This document shows, one piece after another, positions 58,023 through 64,000 of a DNA stretch of 64,000 bases (the first letter of the stretch is position 1; every line of letters starts with the position of its first letter). The stretch spans positions 113,448 to 177,447 of the forward strand of contig JAQMWT010000166.1 in the NCBI GenBank assembly GCA_029834535.1, given 5' to 3'. Made by a program: the position numbers and the translations under genes. The notes under the pieces were generated by a model, which saw nothing but the letters and a program-made list of their open reading frames with translations, did no database searches and had not been told where the DNA came from. The stretch is from Chrysophaeum taylorii (lineage: Eukaryota; Sar; Pelagophyceae; Pelagomonadales; Pelagomonadaceae).

Positions 58023-59048
58023 TCAGAGGTGGTAGGTGGAGCGGGGCGGGGGGGCGCCCCAGACGTTGTCGTCGGCGGCCGGGTGAAGCCAGAACGAGTT
58101 GGGTCCTCCGTAGTTTGTTGCGACAGGTTTTCGCGAAGCGTTGTCGACGTGGTTTTCGTTCGGCTCTTCGAGGACAGAAGTAGCGGCGGCGGCAGCCATG
58201 TTCCTCGAGTCGAAAAGTGGATCGTCCCTCGGCCGCCAGGCGTCCCAGCCTCCGTCGCGCGGGGTGTAGGAGACCGACCAGATGGAGGTAGTCGCGTCCG
58301 TCCAATTGCTCGGTTCGTGCGACAGAAAGAGCGGAACGGCCGTCTTCCTGGGGGTTTCGCGCCTGTACCCGTTCTCGCCCCAGGGAGCGCCGTTGTACCG
58401 ACCGAGACGCCTCCGTCTGTCGTCTTCTTCGGCAACGGGTCTCTCGACGACGCTCGCGCCGCCTCCGCCGTCGGTCACGCCTCGAAGCCCGAGAGAAGCT
58501 CTCGGCGCGAAGGGTGACGCGTCGGCGCCTAGCGGAGACGAAAGGCGCGACCGGTAATTTGCTTCGGCCGGGAACGCGGGCGTTCCCGCCGTAAACGGTT
58601 GCTCGGGCTCTGGCGGCCGAGGGGGCGCGGGCGCGCGAACCCCGGAAGAAGAAGAAGAAGAAGATGAAGAAGAAGAGGCGGCGGCGCCGGCGGCGGCGGC
58701 GGCGGGACCGCCTCGTTGACTCCGCGTCGCGCGCGGAGCGTCGACCGGACCGCTCACCTTGGCTCGGGCCGCCGCGACGGCCGCCGCCAGCTGCTCCTTC
58801 CTTTCCTTTTCCTTCGCCTTGCGTTCCTTCTTGTTCTTGATGATCTCGTTCCGGTCGACGGCGGCGAATGCGTGCGGGTCGTCCTGGTAGGGCGTCCGGC
58901 ACGCCGGACACAGCCCGTTCAAGTTTTCTTTTATGTGGTGCCAGCACCACATGCACACCTGGTACCCGCACTTGCACGGCAAAAAGTTCTGGTCGCTCAG
59001 GTCCAGCTCTTCACAGCACAAAGGACAGACCATGTCGTCGTCGTCCAT
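58023..59048 (-). CDS. NOT4/CNOT4-type RING ubiquitin ligase
   Basis: A 341-residue protein. The N-terminal C4C4 RING has Cys8, Cys11, Cys25, Cys27, Cys32, Cys35, Cys47 and Cys50 in MVCPLCCEELDLSDQN, FLPCKCGYQVCMWCWHHI and LCPACRTPY. This is the characteristic NOT4 pattern (CPLC...PCxCGYQxCxxCWH...GLCPACR). It is followed by a Lys/Glu coiled linker (NEIIKNKKERKAKEKERKEQ), as in CNOT4. The rest is Pro/Ser-rich and probably disordered. The RRM of metazoan and yeast NOT4 is not evident. The family ubiquitinates stalled-ribosome and CCR4-NOT-linked substrates. It starts 114 bp from a divergent PPR gene. Confidence 0.85.
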   Translation of the reverse strand: MDDDDMVCPLCCEELDLSDQNFLPCKCGYQVCMWCWHHIKENLNGLCPACRTPYQDDPHAFAAVDRNEIIKNKKERKAKEKERKEQLAAAVAAARAKVSGPVDAPRATRSQRGGPAAAAAGAAASSSSSSSSSSSGVRAPAPPRPPEPEQPFTAGTPAFPAEANYRSRLSSPLGADASPFAPRASLGLRGVTDGGGGASVVERPVAEEDDRRRRLGRYNGAPWGENGYRRETPRKTAVPLFLSHEPSNWTDATTSIWSVSYTPRDGGWDAWRPRDDPLFDSRNMAAAAATSVLEEPNENHVDNASRKPVATNYGGPNSFWLHPAADDNVWGAPPPRSTYHL

Positions 59049-59162
59049 ACTTTCTCTGGTCGCCAGATGTACGAGAGTACAAAATTAAAAAGGGGAACGC
59101 TCGCGGCGGGGCGGGCGCGCCGCACCTCTTGTGTTTTTGTCTTCGTCGTCGAATTCCATCAT
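59049..59162. promoter_or_regulatory. Probable bidirectional promoter between NOT4-like and PPR genes
   Basis: Only 114 bp separate the start of the NOT4-like gene (minus) from the ATG at 59163 (plus), so both promoters must lie here or overlap the coding ends. No TATA box is obvious. If the PPR start is 59343, the gap is 294 bp. Confidence 0.4.
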
Positions 59163-61286
59163 ATGCGGCCAAGGTGGCTCCACGCCTCGAGGGTCCTCTT
59201 CAAGGGCAGACGCGGCGGCTCCAAGGCCCACCTCCCGCGCCTCGGCGGAGGAGGAGGAGGAGGACGCCCCCCCCCCAAAAAAAAAAGAACACAGCCACTG
59301 CCGCCGCCGCCGCCGCCGCCGCCGCCTAGAAGTGCGGAAAAAATGAGAGACCTCGTCGCGATAAAAAAATCGCCAGGAAAAGAAGAAGAAGAAGATGATG
59401 ATGATGATGGTGATCTGGCGTGGCTCGAGGAGCTGCAGGCCGAGTACGAGGAAATCGAGAAAAAAAATACGCCCGCCGCCGCCGCCGCCACCAGGGTAGA
59501 AGTCTCGTACTCGGAAGCCCGGGTCGCGTTCCGAAAGTGCGACGACCTCTCGCGACCCGCCCCCTGGCTCGCGCTGCTCGCGAGCGCGCGGAGGGCGCGG
59601 AATTTCGAGGACTGCCTTTTCATCGCCGACGCCGCCTTCGAACGGCTTCCGGAGCCGTTCTGCCGCAACGAGGACGGGTGCGCGGACCGGCTCGTCTCGG
59701 AGGTGGTTCGAGTCGCGGCCGCGACGAGACGGCCTGCCGCGGCCTGGGCGACCTTCGAAGCCGCAGAGGTCTTGGGGTTCTGCGATCCCGCGGGACCCGA
59801 GACCTACGCGGCGCTGATGCGGTGCTGCGCGGTCCAGCAGCTCCCGGAGCGCGCCTTGAACTTGCTGGGCGACATGCGCGACCTCAAGGTACCGCGCTCG
59901 CCCGAGGTCTTCGCGGCTTTGCTCGACGCGGTCGCCGAGGCGCCGCAGTGGCACCCGACCTACGCGCGCCTCGTCGACGAGGTCCTCGACGAGATGCAGA
60001 GCGAGGACATCGAGCCCTCGCCGGACGTGTACCGCGCGCTCATCAACGCGGCCGGGAGGTGCGGCGACGCGCGAGCCGCAGCGCACTACTTTGCCGAGAT
60101 GAAGACGCGCCACGGCCTAAGACGGGACGCGACCCTCTACGCGGCGGTCTTTGCTGCTCTCGCCAGAGCCCAGACCGTGGGCCAGAAGTTCGGGACGCGC
60201 CGCCGCGCCCTCGTGGTTCCGCCGTGGACGACCCTCGGGGTCGAGCCGGAGGCTGCCGTCCGAGAGGCCGGCGACGTCTCGAGCGACGGCGTCGCTCCCA
60301 ACGTCGATAACCCCGAGGACGCCATGGTGACCGGCCTCGGCCGTCGCCGCCGCAAGGATCTCAAGGAACGCAAGAGTCTGCGCCAGCCGGTGCGCTTCGC
60401 CGACCGCGTAGCCGTCGACCACTTTCCGCCGCCGCCGCCGCCGCCGACTCGGGAGGAGGAACAACGAAGAGAAAACCCTACGACCGACGAGATCGCGAGG
60501 TTGCTTTTGTCGGACGAGGACGTCGGCGGCGGCTTCGCGGTGACAAAAACAAGTTCCGCAGCCGTGCAGAATTACGAGCCTCTCGGCGCGGTGACGCGGC
60601 TCCGCGAGCTGGGGAACGAGCCCGACCTCGACGACAGCGCCGCCGGCATTTACCGGCGCCAGGAGCGCCACATCGCCGCGGCCGAGGCGATCTTCGAGGA
60701 GATGGAAGCCCCCGCCACTCCGGCGACCCTCAACGCCTTCTTTTCGGTCTATACCGAAGCGATGCGGCGCCGCAGAGCCCGGGAGGTCGCCGAACGCCTC
60801 TCGGTTCCGGGCGTTTTTCCGAACGAGCGGACGAACCGCCACCTAGCGCGCATGCTCGCGCGCCGCGGCGAGCTCGAGGCCGCGCGCGAGTCCCTGGAAG
60901 ACGCCGACATCGAGACGATCGGCCTCGTTTTGGACGCCCACGCGCGAAAGGGCGACCTCGAGACCGCCTCGGTTCTCGCCCGCCGCCTCGTCGACGCCCA
61001 CGCCGAGCGCGCCCGAAAGGGGATCGGCGCGTCCGACGAGAGACCCCGGACCCCCAAACTCGTCAATTCGGGCGTCTTCCTCACCTGGTCCAGGCCGAGG
61101 GGTCCCCCCGAGCGGCTTCTCCGCGCCTACCGCCAACTCTGCCGCTCGAGGAAAGTTCCCCAGCTCCCCGACCTCCCGATAGACCCGGTCCTCTGGCGCC
61201 AAGACCTCGCGAGGGACAAACGCGACCCCAAGGGCCGCAAGTGGATCCGCCACAAGCGCGCCATGACGCGCGCGGGGGGGGGTTAA
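59163..61286 (+). CDS. Pentatricopeptide-repeat (PPR) protein, probably organellar
   Basis: A 707-residue protein from the ATG at 59163, or about 647 from the ATG at 59343. The longer start adds MRPRWLHASRVLFKGRRGG, which looks like a mitochondrial presequence, then a poly-Gly/Pro stretch. Helical repeats follow with PPR pattern: TYAALMRCCAVQQLPERALN, VFAALLDAVAEAP, VYRALINAAGRCGDARAAAH, LYAAVFAALARAQ, and later TLNAFFSVYTEAMRRRRARE and TIGLVLDAHARKGDLETASV. Between about 400 and 500 lies an acidic and Pro-rich insertion. PPR proteins bind organellar RNA; the target is unknown. The tail is basic (GRKWIRHKRAMTR). Very GC-rich, no intron. Confidence 0.8.
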   Translation: MRPRWLHASRVLFKGRRGGSKAHLPRLGGGGGGGRPPPKKKRTQPLPPPPPPPPPRSAEKMRDLVAIKKSPGKEEEEDDDDDGDLAWLEELQAEYEEIEKKNTPAAAAATRVEVSYSEARVAFRKCDDLSRPAPWLALLASARRARNFEDCLFIADAAFERLPEPFCRNEDGCADRLVSEVVRVAAATRRPAAAWATFEAAEVLGFCDPAGPETYAALMRCCAVQQLPERALNLLGDMRDLKVPRSPEVFAALLDAVAEAPQWHPTYARLVDEVLDEMQSEDIEPSPDVYRALINAAGRCGDARAAAHYFAEMKTRHGLRRDATLYAAVFAALARAQTVGQKFGTRRRALVVPPWTTLGVEPEAAVREAGDVSSDGVAPNVDNPEDAMVTGLGRRRRKDLKERKSLRQPVRFADRVAVDHFPPPPPPPTREEEQRRENPTTDEIARLLLSDEDVGGGFAVTKTSSAAVQNYEPLGAVTRLRELGNEPDLDDSAAGIYRRQERHIAAAEAIFEEMEAPATPATLNAFFSVYTEAMRRRRAREVAERLSVPGVFPNERTNRHLARMLARRGELEAARESLEDADIETIGLVLDAHARKGDLETASVLARRLVDAHAERARKGIGASDERPRTPKLVNSGVFLTWSRPRGPPERLLRAYRQLCRSRKVPQLPDLPIDPVLWRQDLARDKRDPKGRKWIRHKRAMTRAGGG

Positions 61287-61371
61287 TAAATAACTACCTA
61301 CTTTTTTTTATTATCGTCGGTGCTTTTGTTTTTTTCCGAAGTTTACGACCAGGATATTGTTGTTGTTGGAC

Positions 61372-64000
61372 CTACCTCTGGGTGTCGATGAGGCTGGGCT
61401 CCTTGTGGGGGTCCTTGGTGACGATTTGGGGCCGCAAACCGAAGAGGAGGCCGACGCACGCCTCCAAGACCGAGGGCGCGAGGTCCTCGCACACGTCCTC
61501 GATGCTCCGGATGAACCACGCGCACGTCTGATCGAACTGCGAAAAATTGGGGAAGAGGAGGTCGCGTCATACAAAAAAAAAAAACCCAACAACAACATAC
61601 CTGGTCGTGCGTGATTCCCAAGCGCGCGTGCCCCGAGGCGAGATCGCGGCCGCGGTACGGCTTGGACGACCCGAGCATCTCGCTGATGAAGGAGGACTGG
61701 AGGTGCCGCATCCGCCCCATGGAAATGTTGCGAAAGTAGTGGCTCAGCACGGGGTCCGTCACCACGTAGATATAGAACCGATCCACGATCTTGGCAATCG
61801 CCTTCTCGCCGCCCAGCGCGAGGCACAGCGAACGCCCGCACAACGCCTCCTCGACCGGCGGGCCCTCTTCGACGCTACTCTTTTCCTCTTCTTCGAACCG
61901 CCGCTTGATGTCGCTCTTGATTTTCACGAACTCCAATCTCGGAATCGTGTTGCCTGCGACGACGGGTATTATTACGAAACGAGCGAACGACGCGCGCATT
62001 CGACGTTGAGCTTCATCTTCCAGGTAATCGCGTCGACGATGGCATGGGCGCCATTGACGCCGATGTCGTTCCAACCTGGAAAAATAAAATGGCGCGTTCT
62101 TTTTGGTCGAAGAAAAAAAAGTGCACGCGCCGACGTCGAGCATCTTCAGCTTTGTCGCGGCCGACGCGGACCTCGCGAGACACAGCGATCCGCGCTCGCC
62201 GAGGCGGTTGTAGCGGAGGAGCAGCGTCGTCAGCCGGTTGCCTTCGAGGAGTTTGCCGACGAGCTTGGCGTGGACGTGATCCATGTGGCACTCGGTGAGA
62301 TCTAGCTCTTCGATGCTCGGCGAGGCGAGGATGCTGCCGACCAATCGGTCGAGCACCACCAAGGGCAGGAACGTCTTCTTGAGCGACAAGGTCCGCAGCG
62401 AAACGCAGCACCTGTGTTTTTTGACGTACATCAACTAAGATTTTTGTTTTAAAATGGCGCCGTTTTTGCTCGCTCGATGAGTACGTCGAGCCCGCCGCAC
62501 GGGTCGACCGGCCGCAGGCTGTTAAACGCGGACGCCAGTTCGTGCTTTTTTTTGCCACTCCGCAATAGGTTCGTGTGCGCTCGCCAGGCATCTTTGGCCT
62601 CGTCTCCGAGCGTCGATCCCTGGTAACCGAGTTTATGGAGAAATTTTGAACGCCCCGTCGAGCTCAAAGCGACGTCGCCGAGAGCGCCGCATTCGTTGAC
62701 CCCTCGGAGGAACTGCGTTCGATTGCAACCGAGGTCGAGGTCGCGCAAGGTCCCTCGGCTCGAGCCCTGGACGGCCGCGAGCAACACGGCGAGATGGAGC
62801 GACGAGAATTCGTTGAATCTCAACGACAGCTCGGAAAGCCGGAGCCGCCGAAGGACGTCCGCGTACCGCGAGATCGCGTCCCCGCTTGCCCCCAAAAAGT
62901 ACTTGTCCAAGTTCAGCTGCCGCAAACCATCGTCGTCGTCGTCGTCGTCGTCGCTTAGCTCGCCGTCCTTCGCAGTTACAGAATCGCGTCTCTCCTCCTC
63001 CGAAGAAGAAGTATAAGTAGAAGAGGTGGCCTCGGGCAGCACCTTTGGCGACGCCGACGAGGATCGTCGGCGTTCGAGTCCCTTTCGCTTCGCCTTTCTT
63101 GGACGTTGACGAAACGTCGCCTGGACGAGCATCTTGCGGATGGTGTCGCGGACGAGAAAGTCGTGGATCACCGTGTAGGCGACCAAGGCCGAAGGCACGG
63201 AACAGGCCACGTAGGCGACGACCAGGGGCGACGCGACGCCGTCGGGCAAGCGGATAACGAGAATTGCGACCAGGTTGTTGCACATCGCGTAGATCAGCGG
63301 GATGGCGAGGCCGCTCGTCATATTGACGTAGTAGAGGGGGCGGTGGTGGAGGAAGCACGCCAAGGCGGCGACCGCCAAGACGAGGAGCACGAAGGCTTTG
63401 AGTTCGACGGAGAGGACGGGCGCGAGGATGCTGAGCGGAAGCACGAAGAGGATTTTTATGACGAGGATTTGGAACGGGTACTTGGTCTCCCGCATCGACA
63501 TGCAAAAGACGCGGTCTTGCTTGGCCATCTCGATCGGACTCGTTGTCAAGATTTCCCACTGGATCGAGAGTAGGATCGTGACCGCGAGCAACGCCGGGGA
63601 GATCGCGACGTAATAGAGATGAATGCCCTGGAAGCACTTCGCGCCCGGCAGAAAGGGCGGGTGACCGTGCACGCAGCTCATGCTCTTCAAGAGAAATCGG
63701 ATGCAGGGCATCATTGCCACCGTCATCACGAAGAGCGCCGCCGCGAAGAGGATCTGAGTGCCGACGTCTCCAAAGACGACCAAGATCTTCTGCGTGGGCA
63801 CCATGATGGGCAACGAGGAGGCAACAATCAGCACGCCGAGCATGTGAAACGCGATGTGGTACGAGACGTGGACGACGGGATAATCAAAAATGATGAACAA
63901 TCGTCTCAGGAGTCGGACTGTAGGGTCGAACCACGTTGGCCATCGAACGTCCAACGTAAACGTCGCCGCGTTGTACTGGGCCGCATCGATGATGAACGCC
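61372..64000 (-). CDS. Polytopic membrane / LRR / truncated-haemoglobin fusion (5' end off the window)
   Basis: The frame is open to the right edge, so the N-terminus is missing. Inferred exons are 62501-64000, 62131-62411, 61992-62075 (or from 61989), 61601-61953 and 61372-61536. All phases agree, and 793 residues are visible. The first exon encodes about seven hydrophobic segments (e.g. YHIAFHMLGVLIVASSLPIM), then an acidic linker and leucine-rich repeats (LRLSELSLRFNEFSSL; LRDLDLGCN). LRRs continue through exon 2 (LRTLSLKKTFLPL; IEELDLTECHMDH) into exon 3 (WNDIGVNGAHAIVDAI). Exons 4-5 encode a group-I truncated haemoglobin: CLALGGEKAIAKIVDRFYIY, PVLSHYFRNISMGRMRHLQ, and SGHARLGITHDQ with the proximal His. 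One intron (62076-62130) seems to use a GC donor. Confidence 0.72.

Noticed and set aside
58716-59162. N-terminal extension of the PPR protein into the NOT4-like gene
   Set aside because: This part is antisense to the RING domain and has shadow-like composition.

Overview
This is a gene-dense, GC-rich nuclear window from a eukaryote. Most genes are single long open frames, but a few carry very short introns (about 34 to 90 bp). The gene content suggests a unicellular stramenopile alga, possibly pelagophyte-like (the Aureococcus lineage). The hints are extensive Tudor-like repeat proteins, LOV-like domains, a coproporphyrinogen oxidase with a secretory-type leader, a C10-family protein and tandem sulfotransferase-like domains. 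The taxonomic placement is inference; no rRNA or other marker gene is present.

Layout. Positions 0.4-13 kb hold an MsrB-like reductase, a conserved unknown protein, a 1547-residue protein with two LOV/PAS domains, an unknown protein, a small polytopic membrane protein, a divergent sirtuin-like gene broken by one in-frame TAG, and a TPR protein with a C-terminal J-like HPD motif. Positions 13-23.7 kb are gene-poor and AT-richer. They contain a roughly 4.9 kb decayed Mutator-like element (17362-22258) with imperfect terminal inverted repeats, arrays of an AAGTTTGGTCA-type motif and a broken transposase gene, plus a second family of CGCATCCGC-type repeats to its left. Positions 23.8-37 kb carry a CNNM-type transporter, a giant 3313-residue SAM/EF-hand-like/Tudor protein with 40 Tudor-like repeats (five 582-bp higher-order copies), and a RING-prolyl-4-hydroxylase fusion. 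Positions 38.3-45.2 kb hold a C10-family gene with a 47-bp intron, a trypsin-like protease, a PDZ-rhomboid fusion, a cyclophilin and a protein with a SUMO-like C-terminus. Positions 45.8-64 kb hold a four-bromodomain protein, a non-coding gap, a duplicated sulfotransferase-like protein, coproporphyrinogen III oxidase, a D-2-hydroxyacid dehydrogenase, a single-span membrane protein, a MYND protein, a NOT4-type RING protein divergent from a PPR protein, and a multi-exon gene running off the right edge. That last gene joins a polytopic membrane region, leucine-rich repeats and a truncated haemoglobin.

The genes form no operon or single pathway. Recurrent themes are chromatin or methyl-lysine/acetyl-lysine reading (Tudor array, bromodomains, sirtuin relic, MYND), oxygen, redox or light sensing (LOV pair, HIF-type prolyl hydroxylase, truncated haemoglobin, MsrB, HemF) and unusual domain fusions. 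The most striking items are the recently amplified Tudor array, the membrane-LRR-globin fusion, the PDZ-rhomboid fusion and the Mutator-like element with motif arrays at both ends and inside an intron.
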